Shown here in pieces: positions 25,390 through 34,325 of a stretch of DNA of 64,000 bases. Under the pieces are notes generated by a model. It had not been told where the DNA came from. It was given only the letters and a program-made list of their open reading frames with translations, and did no database searches. The position numbers and the translations under genes are program-made. Where the stretch lies: contig PAQG01000006.1 of NCBI GenBank assembly GCA_002709645.1, positions 1 through 64,000 on the forward strand. The letters run 5' to 3'. The stretch comes from Acidimicrobiaceae bacterium. GTDB lineage: Bacteria; Actinomycetota; Acidimicrobiia; Acidimicrobiales; UBA8592. Position 1 is the first letter of the stretch; every line of letters starts with the position of its first letter.

Positions 25390-26414
25390 AAGTAGATGGC
25401 GGATTAGGAATGGGATCTACAAAAATCAGTGATATTGCGCGTGAAGCTAAATCACAAGAAGAACGAGGGTACGACGGTATCTGGACAGCTGAAACAAGTC
25501 ACGACCCGTTTCTCCCTTTAACCATTGCAGCAGAGCACACAGAAAAAATTGAACTGGGGACTTCCATCGCAGTTGCTTTTGCCAGAAATCCTATGATTCT
25601 CGCAAATATTGGTTGGGATCTACAAGCAATGAGTAATGGGAGATTCAATCTTGGTCTAGGAAGCCAAATTAAACCCCACATTACGAAACGTTTTAGTATG
25701 GAGTGGTCAAAACCTGCTGCTCGCATGCGAGAGATGATCTCAGCGACTCGAGCAATATGGGATTCGTGGTTAACTGGTGAAAGACTAAATTTCCGCGGAG
25801 ATTTTTACACACATACTCTGATGACTCCGTTCTTTATCCCAAATAAAGAAGAGCTAGGGGATTTTGGACCACCAAAAATTTATTTAGCTGCAGTTGGTGA
25901 ACTCATGACACAAGTAGCTGGTGAAGTATGCGATGGCATTATCTGTCATGGCTTCACCACTGAAAAGTACCTGCGCGAAGTCACAATTCCCAATATTGTC
26001 AAAGGAAGAGAAAAGGTTGGGAAATCTCTTGATGATTTCTCTATCTCAGGACCATTCTTTGTCGTCACAGGTCAGAATGAAGAACAAATGCAACAAGCCG
26101 CAGCTGCTACCCGCCAACAGATTGCTTTCTATGGATCAACTCCTGCTTACCGTGGAGTACTTGAATTGCATGGTTGGGGAGGGCTCCAAGAAGAACTTAA
26201 CCAACTCTCGAAACAGGGGGATTGGGTAAAAATGGGAACACTTATTGATGATGAGATCCTGAATACTTTTGCTGTCGTTGGTGAACCTAACAAGATTGCT
26301 CCTGAACTTGGGAAAAGGTTTGGCGATGTCATCGACCGATTAAGTTTCTACGCCCCAGGGCAATCCGAACCTGAACAATGGCGGCAAGTTATGGAAGACC
26401 TAAAAAGTATCTAA
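25386..26414 (+). CDS. LLM-class oxidoreductase (TIGR03617-like)
   Basis: A 342-aa luciferase-like protein. Features: GYDGIWTAETSHDPF, GTSIAVAFARNPM, SNGRFNLGLGSQ and KPHITKRF. It resembles the F420-dependent TIGR03617 family. It is coupled to the SnoaL-like gene and followed by a phosphotransferase, a SurE and an acyl-CoA dehydrogenase on the same strand. The reaction is unknown; reduction or Baeyer-Villiger-type oxidation are both possible for the fold. Confidence 0.86.
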   Translation: MKVDGGLGMGSTKISDIAREAKSQEERGYDGIWTAETSHDPFLPLTIAAEHTEKIELGTSIAVAFARNPMILANIGWDLQAMSNGRFNLGLGSQIKPHITKRFSMEWSKPAARMREMISATRAIWDSWLTGERLNFRGDFYTHTLMTPFFIPNKEELGDFGPPKIYLAAVGELMTQVAGEVCDGIICHGFTTEKYLREVTIPNIVKGREKVGKSLDDFSISGPFFVVTGQNEEQMQQAAAATRQQIAFYGSTPAYRGVLELHGWGGLQEELNQLSKQGDWVKMGTLIDDEILNTFAVVGEPNKIAPELGKRFGDVIDRLSFYAPGQSEPEQWRQVMEDLKSI

Positions 26415-26443
26415 CGTTCATAGTTGTAGGACTGCTTCATATT

Positions 26444-27517
26444 ATGATCCCATCAACTATCAATGAAATCTCAACCAAATGGCTTAATCAAGTCCTTCCA
26501 GCAGAATTTGGGGAGATCGCTGATTTTTCATGGGCTGACATAGGTGAGGGAGTTGGGATCCTAGGCGAAGTAAGCCGTCTTCATCTCACTTACGCACCAA
26601 ATAATATAGGTCCGAAGACAATGGTGGCGAAATTCCAGTCCCAAGCACCTGAGAACATTCTCCTCTGTCAAACAATGGGTTATTACGCTCGTGAAGTGAA
26701 TTTCTATAAGAAGGGAAGAAAGAAATTTCCCGTTCACGCACCAGAATGTTATTTCTCAGAAATTGATATTAAAGGTGTTCCTTTCTCAATTCTGATTGAA
26801 GAGATCTTAAATACAACTGTAATGGATCAGATAACGGGAGCTGATGTAGAAAAAACTGCTTCAGTTTTTTCACTATTAGCAAAGCTTCATGCACATTATT
26901 GGGAGACAGACGAATTATATGAACTTGATTGGCTTCCTCCGATGAATAACCCCATGTATAAACAATCCCAAGATTTAGCAAAAAACCTATTCCCGAATTT
27001 TAAAGCTACTTGGTCTGGAAAACTTGATGCCGACATACTTGACGCTGTTGAAAATTTCATTCCAAGATACCCTGATTTTTTAGATTGGGCAGTTGCACAA
27101 GGTAACCAAACCTTTACTCACAACGATGCTAGATGCGAAAATTACCTCATCAGCCCTGATGGGTCTATAACCATAATTGACTTCCAATACTGCACTCGAT
27201 TTTGGGGGGCATGGGATATTTCGAACTGGTTAAGTGCCTCTCTAGAAATTGAAGACAGAAGAAAAAACGAAGTAGAGCTCGTAAATCACTATCATCAGGG
27301 ATTAATCTCCAACGGTATAAATGATTACACAATAGATGAGTGTTGGGCTGATATAAAAGCAAGCCTGATGGTCCAAACCTACAATCAAGTAATTGATAGT
27401 GACCTTGATTATGCAAACGACCGGGGGAAGCAGCTTTTAGATAAATGCATAACAAGAACATTTACTGCTGCTACTGACTATGAACTTGCATCATTCATTG
27501 AAGGGATAGATTTCTAA
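26444..27517 (+). CDS. Phosphotransferase, APH/CHK kinase-like
   Basis: A 357-aa protein-kinase-fold phosphotransferase. The catalytic loop FTHNDARCENYL carries the HxD and Asn residues, and IDFQYC is the metal-binding (DFG-like) Asp. It resembles the ecdysteroid/choline kinase-like (DUF1679) branch. It probably phosphorylates a hydroxyl on a small hydrophobic molecule. I start at 26444, not at 26378 inside the previous gene. Its stop shares one base with the surE copy 2 start, suggesting coupling: kinase and nucleotidase/phosphatase side by side. Confidence 0.8.
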   Translation: MIPSTINEISTKWLNQVLPAEFGEIADFSWADIGEGVGILGEVSRLHLTYAPNNIGPKTMVAKFQSQAPENILLCQTMGYYAREVNFYKKGRKKFPVHAPECYFSEIDIKGVPFSILIEEILNTTVMDQITGADVEKTASVFSLLAKLHAHYWETDELYELDWLPPMNNPMYKQSQDLAKNLFPNFKATWSGKLDADILDAVENFIPRYPDFLDWAVAQGNQTFTHNDARCENYLISPDGSITIIDFQYCTRFWGAWDISNWLSASLEIEDRRKNEVELVNHYHQGLISNGINDYTIDECWADIKASLMVQTYNQVIDSDLDYANDRGKQLLDKCITRTFTAATDYELASFIEGIDF

Positions 27518-28317
27518 TGACGAGGATTGTGTTAACAAATGACGACGGCGTTTTTTCACCTGGCCTGCACGCCCTTGCAATAGCCCTTACTAAGGAAGGC
27601 CATGACATTACTGTGGCTGCACCATCAAGTGAAAGATCAGGTTGGGGAGCGGGAGTTGGGACTCTTGACAATGGTGCAGAGTTTGAAATCCAACAATACA
27701 AGATTCCTTCAGCACCCGATATTGAGGCGTGGGGCATTGATGGCCCCCCAGCATTTTGCGTTTTAACCGCAATGCTGGGAACCTTCGGCAAGCCACCGGA
27801 GCTCGTTATTTCAGGAAGTAATGATGGAGCAAATTGTGGGCGTGGAATCCTTCACTCGGGAACGGTCGGAGCTGCAATGATCGCACAAAACTTTGGTATC
27901 TCTGGAATCGCGATTAGTCAAAAAAGGACAGAGAACCAAATGCTTTGGGAAACAAGCGGTCTTGTCGCAACAGCTGCTACTACTTGGATAATGAAAGCTC
28001 CACGAAAAACAGTTCTGAACATAAACGTTCCGAACAAACCCATTGCACAGATCCGCGGTGTCAAGTGGGGAAGAATCGCTGCTTTTGGAACAACAAAAAC
28101 ATCTCTAGAGGGAACTATCCCTGGAAAACTACGGATCGTTGTATCCCCTCGGGATGTTGAACTCAAACAAGATACAGATACAGCCCTCGTAGATGAAGAC
28201 TACATAGCGGTAACTGGCTTGACAGGGTTCCGCTCAGAAGTAGATTCTAGCGATGACGCTCCAGCAAAGATAGAAGCTTTCATCCGATCTAAAAACGGAA
28301 TTGGAGAGATTACATGA
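27517..28317 (+). CDS. surE: SurE family 5'-nucleotidase, copy 2
   Basis: A second SurE-family protein, 266 aa. TNDDG gives the metal-binding Asp pair. The middle motif reads SGSNDGANCGR, where copy 1 and the canonical family have SGIN. HSGTVGAAMIA is kept. It is packed between the phosphotransferase (1-nt overlap) and acyl-CoA dehydrogenase (ATGA overlap). A catabolic phosphatase-like role rather than general nucleotide salvage is my inference from this setting. Confidence 0.85.
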   Translation: MTRIVLTNDDGVFSPGLHALAIALTKEGHDITVAAPSSERSGWGAGVGTLDNGAEFEIQQYKIPSAPDIEAWGIDGPPAFCVLTAMLGTFGKPPELVISGSNDGANCGRGILHSGTVGAAMIAQNFGISGIAISQKRTENQMLWETSGLVATAATTWIMKAPRKTVLNINVPNKPIAQIRGVKWGRIAAFGTTKTSLEGTIPGKLRIVVSPRDVELKQDTDTALVDEDYIAVTGLTGFRSEVDSSDDAPAKIEAFIRSKNGIGEIT

Positions 28318-29462
28318 AGCGAACGATATTTGAAGAAGATCACCAATTATTCAGAGAGACGTTCAGACAATTTGTTGAGAAGGAAATGGTTCCACACAAT
28401 AACTTTTGGGAACAAGAAGGAATAGTAAGCAGAGAAATTTTTGAAAAAGCCGGCGAACACGGTTTTCTAGGAATTGATCTCCCTGAGGAATACGGTGGAG
28501 GTGGGATCAACGATTATCGTTTTAATCAAATAATGGGTGAAGAATTTGATCTTGCTGGGGTTGCTGCCGCTGGTTCAGGTCTCGGACTTCATAACGATAT
28601 TTGCCTTCCATATTTCAAGGAATATTGCACTACCGAACAAAAAGAACGATGGATGCATGGTCTAACAAATGGTTCGCTTATCACTGCTATTGCTATGAGC
28701 GAACCAGGTACTGGTTCTGACTTAGCGTCAATAGCAACGACAGCGGTTAAAGACGGTGAATCATATTTACTTAACGGAGCAAAAACATTTATCTCAAATG
28801 GAATCAACAGCGACCTTGTTATCGTCGCCGCGAAAACTGACCTAGATGCCCGTCATCGAGGAATTTCACTTTTTGTAGTTGAGCGAGGAATGGAAGGTTT
28901 CGAGCGAGGCAGAAATTTAGAAAAAATAGGAAGGCATAGCCAAGATACTGCCGAACTCTTTTTCACGGACGTCCGAGTTCCGTCAGCGAATTTGCTCGGC
29001 GAAGAGAACCAAGGCTTCTACTACATGATGTTTAACCTTCCGCAAGAAAGACTCAACATAGCTGTTTCTGCCGTCGCAGGAACTCAGTACGCCTTCAATC
29101 TCACACTCGAATACGTTAAAGAACGACAGGCATTCGGGCAACCAATTGGGAGTTTCCAAAACAGCAGATTCAAGATGGCAGAAATTGCAACCGAACTAGA
29201 ATTTGCATGGGCTTTCGTGGATAAATGTTCTCTAGCACTAAACAATGGAGAGTTAACCGCTGAAGAAGCAGCGATGGCGAAATGGTGGACGACTGAACTC
29301 CAGAAAAGAGCAGTTGATCAATGTCTGCAACTTCACGGAGGGTATGGATACATGGACGAATACCCAATTTCACGCCTATGGAGAGATGGACGTGTGCAAA
29401 GTATCTACGGCGGGACTACGGAGATTATGAAAGAAATAGTTGGGCGAAATCTAGGGCTTTAA
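28314..29462 (+). CDS. Acyl-CoA dehydrogenase
   Basis: A 382-aa FAD acyl-CoA dehydrogenase. Substrate and FAD motifs: MSEPGTGSDL, NGAKTFISNG and QLHGGYGYMDEYPI. The C-terminal motif is YGGTTEIMKEIVGR, as in long-chain/isovaleryl-type enzymes in which the catalytic Glu is on helix G (probably in TLEYVKERQAFG). It oxidises acyl-CoA to 2-enoyl-CoA. It is translationally coupled to surE copy 2 and is the last gene of the + strand run from 24910. Confidence 0.93.
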   Translation: MKRTIFEEDHQLFRETFRQFVEKEMVPHNNFWEQEGIVSREIFEKAGEHGFLGIDLPEEYGGGGINDYRFNQIMGEEFDLAGVAAAGSGLGLHNDICLPYFKEYCTTEQKERWMHGLTNGSLITAIAMSEPGTGSDLASIATTAVKDGESYLLNGAKTFISNGINSDLVIVAAKTDLDARHRGISLFVVERGMEGFERGRNLEKIGRHSQDTAELFFTDVRVPSANLLGEENQGFYYMMFNLPQERLNIAVSAVAGTQYAFNLTLEYVKERQAFGQPIGSFQNSRFKMAEIATELEFAWAFVDKCSLALNNGELTAEEAAMAKWWTTELQKRAVDQCLQLHGGYGYMDEYPISRLWRDGRVQSIYGGTTEIMKEIVGRNLGL

Positions 29463-29463
29463 C

Positions 29464-30303
29464 TTACTCTGTAAAGAAACCACCATCTGGGTGAAGAATC
29501 TCTCCAGTGAAGTAACTCGACTCATCACTACAGAGAAACAATGCTGCGTTGGCTATTTCAATAGGTTCTCCTCGCCGACCAAGTGGGATCATTTCATTGA
29601 ATGCCGCCGTTTCGCTTTCATCCATGAGATCAATAATTGCAGTCATATGGGTAGTAATAAATCCTGGCCCTATGGAATTCACACGGATTCCTACAGGCCC
29701 CAACATGCGGGCGGCTTTCTTGGTTAGCATCCAAACACCAGCTTTTGAAACGGTGTAGGGAACCGGCCCAGCATCTGGATGTTTCGCCGCGATACTAGCA
29801 ACAGTCACTATTGAACCTTGGGTGCCACTCTCTAACATTCTCGCCGCGCAAGCCTGCATTCCGAGAAGAGTTCCCTTGAGATTAACACTGAGTACTTTAT
29901 CAAAATGCTCAGGATCTCCTTCTACAAATTCCCACCCTGGTCTTTCTAAATAATCCGCACGACTCGTAACAATATTTTTTATGTCAGGTTCAATATCACC
30001 GGAGACATAATTTGCGTGACTTATCCCAGCAGCAGTAACTAAGCAGTCCAAACCTCCATACGATTCGACAGCTAACTCAGCCATAGCATCGTTGTCGGCT
30101 CCGCTTGTTACATCAACACCTATTGATTTTGATCTCCCGCCTACTCCATTAATCATTTCAGCAGTTTCCAGTGCTTTATCACTTTGGATATCAGCAACAA
30201 TCACCGCCGCTCCTTCTTCAGCAAAACGAATAGCTGTAGATCTACCAATACCGTTTCCAGCACCTGTGATTACCGCAACTTTACCATTCAAACGACCTGT
30301 CAT
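29464..30303 (-). CDS. SDR family oxidoreductase
   Basis: A 279-aa short-chain dehydrogenase. The cofactor loop is TGAGNGIG, VADIQ gives an acidic residue after strand 2 (NAD preference), and the active site is YTVSKA (Tyr, Lys). The segment ~100-125 (DIEPDIKNIVTSRADYLERP) is longer than in average SDRs and may shape the substrate pocket. It is convergent with the acyl-CoA dehydrogenase with a 1-nt gap. It likely oxidises a hydroxyacyl or sterol-like alcohol. Confidence 0.88.
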   Translation of the reverse strand: MTGRLNGKVAVITGAGNGIGRSTAIRFAEEGAAVIVADIQSDKALETAEMINGVGGRSKSIGVDVTSGADNDAMAELAVESYGGLDCLVTAAGISHANYVSGDIEPDIKNIVTSRADYLERPGWEFVEGDPEHFDKVLSVNLKGTLLGMQACAARMLESGTQGSIVTVASIAAKHPDAGPVPYTVSKAGVWMLTKKAARMLGPVGIRVNSIGPGFITTHMTAIIDLMDESETAAFNEMIPLGRRGEPIEIANAALFLCSDESSYFTGEILHPDGGFFTE

Positions 30304-30475
30304 TTATCCCCCCTCATCTCTACCTAAGCCCATTAGATCAAAGATCATCATCTAAGACAAAACACAATTACCTTTACAAGCCTCGAAAGAGCTAAATAAC
30401 TATCCGGCAATAATGAAACAGAAAATCATATTGCCGAGAATGTAAGCGCGTAGCCATACCGGCTAACGTCTACTT

Positions 30476-31519
30476 ATGGCTGAAAAGAAAATCATAACTG
30501 TTCTTGAACCTACGGATGAATACCCGCACGAACCGGACCCTGTCGCAAACTATAACGAATCCATGTATTTCAATACATTTGATCTAGAGCAAGAAATTGG
30601 TGGCTGGTTCCGACTCGGAAATAGAGTTAACGAGGGTTACGCAGAAATGTCAGTCTGCTTATACCTTCCTAACGGACAAGTTGGTTTCATGTTTGGGCGA
30701 CCAAAAATTTCAACAAACCAAGAGATGAACGCTGGCGGATTAAAAATTGAAATCGTTGACCCCTTCAAAGAATTACAGGTTACATATGAAGGAAAAATAT
30801 GTATCCTAAATGAACCAAAGCAAATGGCGAACCCCAGAACTGCATTTAAAGAAAATCCAACACTTGACTGTTCCATAGAATTGCACTGGGAGGGCATGTC
30901 GCCAATGTTTGGGGGAAGACCAACATACGACGATGGAAGTGAACTTATACAAGAAAGCGAAACTAGTTTCGCGAAAGCGCACTATGAGCAACATGGAAAA
31001 ATGTCAGGAATTTTTAGGATTGGTTCTACGACTTACCAGATCAACGGATTAGGTTTAAGAGATAAATCGTGGGGTCCTCGATACTGGCAGTCAATTAATT
31101 GGTACCGATGGCTTCCCATGGTTTTCTCCGAGGACTTCGCCATGATGCTTTCGGTAATATCACGCGACGAAACAAACAAAATCATTAAGGCTTCTGGCAT
31201 GATCCTTGAAGGTAATGAATACAAGATAATCACTGACTGTCTCGTTGATTCAGTTTGGGACTCGGATGGGTATCAAACTGGAATGGAGTGTTGGGCGAAA
31301 ACCAAAGAAGGCAAAGAATACACAATCTCTGGAGAAGTACTTTCACTTATCCCCCTTCGAAACCGTCGGGAAAGCCCAAACGGGGAAAAACTGCATACCC
31401 GTATTACCGAAGCTATGACTCGCTATACATGCAACGGAATCGTCGGCATGGGAATGAGCGAGTACTTGGACCAGATTAAAGATGGGCAACCTACAGGAAT
31501 TAACTTCAATGGGCGATAA
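30476..31519 (+). CDS. DUF7064/DUF7065-like protein (CrtC/lipocalin-type beta fold)
   Basis: A 347-aa protein with many beta strands and the motif GLRDKSWGPRYW, characteristic of a beta-rich family annotated DUF7065/DUF7064 and distantly like CrtC hydratases. The assignment is from memory and not certain. It has no signal peptide. It leads a tight unit with a phosphotransferase (11-nt overlap) and a DUF6285 protein (4-nt overlap). Its function is not known. Confidence 0.6.
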   Translation: MAEKKIITVLEPTDEYPHEPDPVANYNESMYFNTFDLEQEIGGWFRLGNRVNEGYAEMSVCLYLPNGQVGFMFGRPKISTNQEMNAGGLKIEIVDPFKELQVTYEGKICILNEPKQMANPRTAFKENPTLDCSIELHWEGMSPMFGGRPTYDDGSELIQESETSFAKAHYEQHGKMSGIFRIGSTTYQINGLGLRDKSWGPRYWQSINWYRWLPMVFSEDFAMMLSVISRDETNKIIKASGMILEGNEYKIITDCLVDSVWDSDGYQTGMECWAKTKEGKEYTISGEVLSLIPLRNRRESPNGEKLHTRITEAMTRYTCNGIVGMGMSEYLDQIKDGQPTGINFNGR

Positions 31520-32504
31520 TGCTCGCGATCTTTCAAAGGAACTAACTAAAATCCTCCAAAGCACACTTGGGGAGACTGAAGTCACCGGACTTACCCGTTT
31601 ATCGGGCGGAGCGAACCGTGAAACCTGGAGCTTTGCCGCAGAAAACTCAAATAATCAAATACTTGACCTCATTCTCCAAATGGATCGGCCAGGCATGGAA
31701 CGGCTTGAAGGAACATGCGCACGTGAAGCGAAAATTATAACTATTGCCAAAAAGAACGGAGTTCCAGTCCCTGACGTCATCCTTTCTGGCCATTCTGAAA
31801 ACTTTAGCGGACGCAGTTTCAGCATCACGTCCAAAATACCTGGTGAAACAATTGCTCGAAAGATTCTACGCGACGATGAATGGGGCATTGCTAGGCAAAA
31901 TTTTATTGCAGACTCTGCGAAAGCACTTGCAGCTATTCATTCCATTCAAGAAACTGAACTTACTGACATTGATCTTCAAAGAACAGACGATGCTCTTGAC
32001 ACCCTAAGATTGGTATACGAAGCCCTCAAAGACCCCCACCCAACATTTGATTTAACTTTTCGCTGGTTAGAAAAAAATCGCCCAGAGCCTACAGGGCTTA
32101 CCTTTGTCCATGGCGACTATCGTCTCGGCAACCTCCTATTCGGAGAAAAAGGGCTCAATGCTGTATTGGATTGGGAAATAGCTCACCTAGGTGATCCATG
32201 TGAAGATCTTGGCTGGATGTGCGTGCGCGCTTGGAGATTCGGAGGTTCAGGTAAGGTCGCAGGAATATCAGACTATGCATCTCTCTTGCAGAATTACGAA
32301 ATAGAAAGTGGCCGAAAAATCTCAATAGCGACCTTACAATGGTGGGAAATATTTGGAACTCTCCGTTGGGGAATCATTTGCCTACAAATGGGAGGAGATT
32401 TTAGGAGTGGGAGAACAAACTCTTTAGAAATCGCTGCTATAGGAAGACGAGTAGCAGAAAATGAATACGATTTACTCACCACCTTGGGGGAACAGAAACT
32501 ATGA
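31509..32504 (+). CDS. Phosphotransferase family protein (APH fold)
   Basis: A 331-aa aminoglycoside-phosphotransferase-fold protein of the ACAD10/FadE36-like group. The catalytic loop VHGDYRLGNLLF and metal Asp VLDWEIAHLGDP are fully canonical. In mammals and actinobacteria such kinases phosphorylate hydroxyacyl-CoAs to allow dehydration. I start at 31509, which overlaps the previous stop by 11 nt and has AGGA upstream. The downstream DUF6285 gene overlaps by 4 nt. Confidence 0.87.
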   Translation: MGDNARDLSKELTKILQSTLGETEVTGLTRLSGGANRETWSFAAENSNNQILDLILQMDRPGMERLEGTCAREAKIITIAKKNGVPVPDVILSGHSENFSGRSFSITSKIPGETIARKILRDDEWGIARQNFIADSAKALAAIHSIQETELTDIDLQRTDDALDTLRLVYEALKDPHPTFDLTFRWLEKNRPEPTGLTFVHGDYRLGNLLFGEKGLNAVLDWEIAHLGDPCEDLGWMCVRAWRFGGSGKVAGISDYASLLQNYEIESGRKISIATLQWWEIFGTLRWGIICLQMGGDFRSGRTNSLEIAAIGRRVAENEYDLLTTLGEQKL

Positions 32505-32896
32505 CAGAAATTGACCGCTCCGATTGGGCTCTCCCACCGCGAACCAACCTCCCTTACGACGCTCCATCAGCAGAAGACCTCATACAAGCGGTACAGGAAT
32601 ATCTTTCAGAAGACCTGCTACCCAAAAGCTCCGGTGCAGAAAAATGGAAACTCCGAATTGCGGTTAATTCCCTATCAATAGCGATACGCGAATTGACAGA
32701 AAGAGACGAAGACCAAGCAACCTATACAAAGATTATGAACGAACTTGGAGTAGAAGACGAAGCGAGCCTAGCTGAAAAAATTAAAGCCGGTGAGCTTGAC
32801 GGCAACTTATCAGATATCCACAAAAAATTATCTGAAATAACCAGAAGGAAACTAAACGTATCAAATCCCTTATATATGAAACCTGAATCACCTTGA
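32501..32896 (+). CDS. DUF6285 protein
   Basis: A 131-aa helical protein with a pattern (APSAEDLIQAVQEYLSEDLLP, KLRIAVNSLSIAIREL) that matches the small family found after APH-type phosphotransferases, annotated DUF6285. Its function is unknown; a partner or regulator of the kinase is likely from the constant gene order. The start overlaps the kinase stop (ATGA). Confidence 0.72.
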   Translation: MTEIDRSDWALPPRTNLPYDAPSAEDLIQAVQEYLSEDLLPKSSGAEKWKLRIAVNSLSIAIRELTERDEDQATYTKIMNELGVEDEASLAEKIKAGELDGNLSDIHKKLSEITRRKLNVSNPLYMKPESP

Positions 32897-32982
32897 ATCT
32901 AAAGGTTCTGTTCCTGAAGTAATAAACACTTTCCAGCCTGCGATCGGTACAATCCAATTGGGGGAACCTTAGAAGGCAAACA

Positions 32983-34260
32983 ATGGCAGAAATCGCTGTA
33001 ATAGGAGCAGGATACGTAGGGCTAACAACTGGTGCCTGCTTAGCCCATCTCGGGCACGAAGTTACCGTAGCTGATATTGAAATTCAGCGAGTAGAAGCTT
33101 TGCAAAGAGGAGAGATCCCTTTCGTAGAACCAAAGCTTTCAGAAATAGTGAACGCAGGAATCAAGTCCAACAAATTGAAATTCGTAGTTGGGGCAAAGAA
33201 TGCTTGCAAAAAAGCAGAGTTTCATTTCCTTTGCTTACCTACACCTCCTAACGGTGATGGCAGTACCGATCTTTCATATTTTCAAGCAGGGGTGGAAGAA
33301 ATTTCTGATATTTTACCGCCTAATTCAATACTGATAAATAAATCAACTGTTCCAGTGGGAACTGCTGCAGAAATAGATAACCAAATTGAGAGAACTGACC
33401 TTGCTGTAGTTTCAAACCCAGAATTTCTGGCAGAGGGAAATGCCGTAAATGATTTTCTTCATCCAAGTAGGATCGTGATCGGCGCAGTAATCCCTGAAGC
33501 CGCTACTCGCGTTGCCGAGTTATATTCCCAGATCAACGCACCAGTCTTGGCTACAAGCTGGGAATCAGCTGAACTTATTAAACTCACCGCGAATGCTTTT
33601 CTTGCAATGAAACTTACTTTTGTTAATGAAATCGCGACTCTATGCGAAAAAACTGGTGCTGACATCCAAGACGTCATGATGGGTATCGGATACGACCCCA
33701 GAATCGGGGCCAGCTATCTAAACCCAGGGCCTGGGTGGGGAGGGTCCTGCTTCCCCAAAGATAGTTCTTCTCTCGCACACGTAGCACGAAAGGTTGGATT
33801 TGATTTTTCTCTTCTAGAACACACCATTGAGTTAAATAAACAGCATGTAGAACGGACAGCAGTCAAGATTCAAGCGACATTACCGAAAGCGAACTCTATT
33901 CGAAAAATAGCTGCATGGGGCCTTACCTTTAAAGCCGGAACAGATGACCTTCGTTCATCTCCCGCAATCGCAGTCCTACGCCATTTAATCAACGATCAAA
34001 ATACCATTTATGCCTATGACCCGACTATCACCGAGAGCATTAAACAAATACCTGAAGTCCTAATTGAAACCGACCCTTACGTATGCGCAGAAAACGCTGA
34101 TGTAATAGTGATTCTGACTGAATGGGAAAATTTTAAGAACTTAGATATGTCCCGCGTAATGAAAGTAATGAAATCTCCTAATCTTGTCGACACACGAAAC
34201 CTTTTCAAACGGAAGGAAATGGAAAAGCTAGGTTTCATTTACTATGGAATGGGTGTTTAA
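32983..34260 (+). CDS. ugd: UDP-glucose 6-dehydrogenase (nucleotide-sugar dehydrogenase)
   Basis: A 425-aa NAD-dependent dehydrogenase that makes UDP-glucuronate by two oxidations. The N-terminal Rossmann motif is GAGYVGLTTGA, the catalytic Cys lies in GGSCFPKD (near 256), the middle helix has ELIKLTANAFLA, and GLTFKAGTDDLRSSP marks the C-terminal domain. It supplies sugar acids for envelope polysaccharides. It is followed by transporter genes on the same strand 65 bp later, with no clear functional tie. Confidence 0.92.
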   Translation: MAEIAVIGAGYVGLTTGACLAHLGHEVTVADIEIQRVEALQRGEIPFVEPKLSEIVNAGIKSNKLKFVVGAKNACKKAEFHFLCLPTPPNGDGSTDLSYFQAGVEEISDILPPNSILINKSTVPVGTAAEIDNQIERTDLAVVSNPEFLAEGNAVNDFLHPSRIVIGAVIPEAATRVAELYSQINAPVLATSWESAELIKLTANAFLAMKLTFVNEIATLCEKTGADIQDVMMGIGYDPRIGASYLNPGPGWGGSCFPKDSSSLAHVARKVGFDFSLLEHTIELNKQHVERTAVKIQATLPKANSIRKIAAWGLTFKAGTDDLRSSPAIAVLRHLINDQNTIYAYDPTITESIKQIPEVLIETDPYVCAENADVIVILTEWENFKNLDMSRVMKVMKSPNLVDTRNLFKRKEMEKLGFIYYGMGV

Positions 34261-34325
34261 AGAATTGCCCATTTAACTTTTCTCTAAAGTGAGTAATAAC
34301 TTTTAATACCCATTAGTTTCAATAT

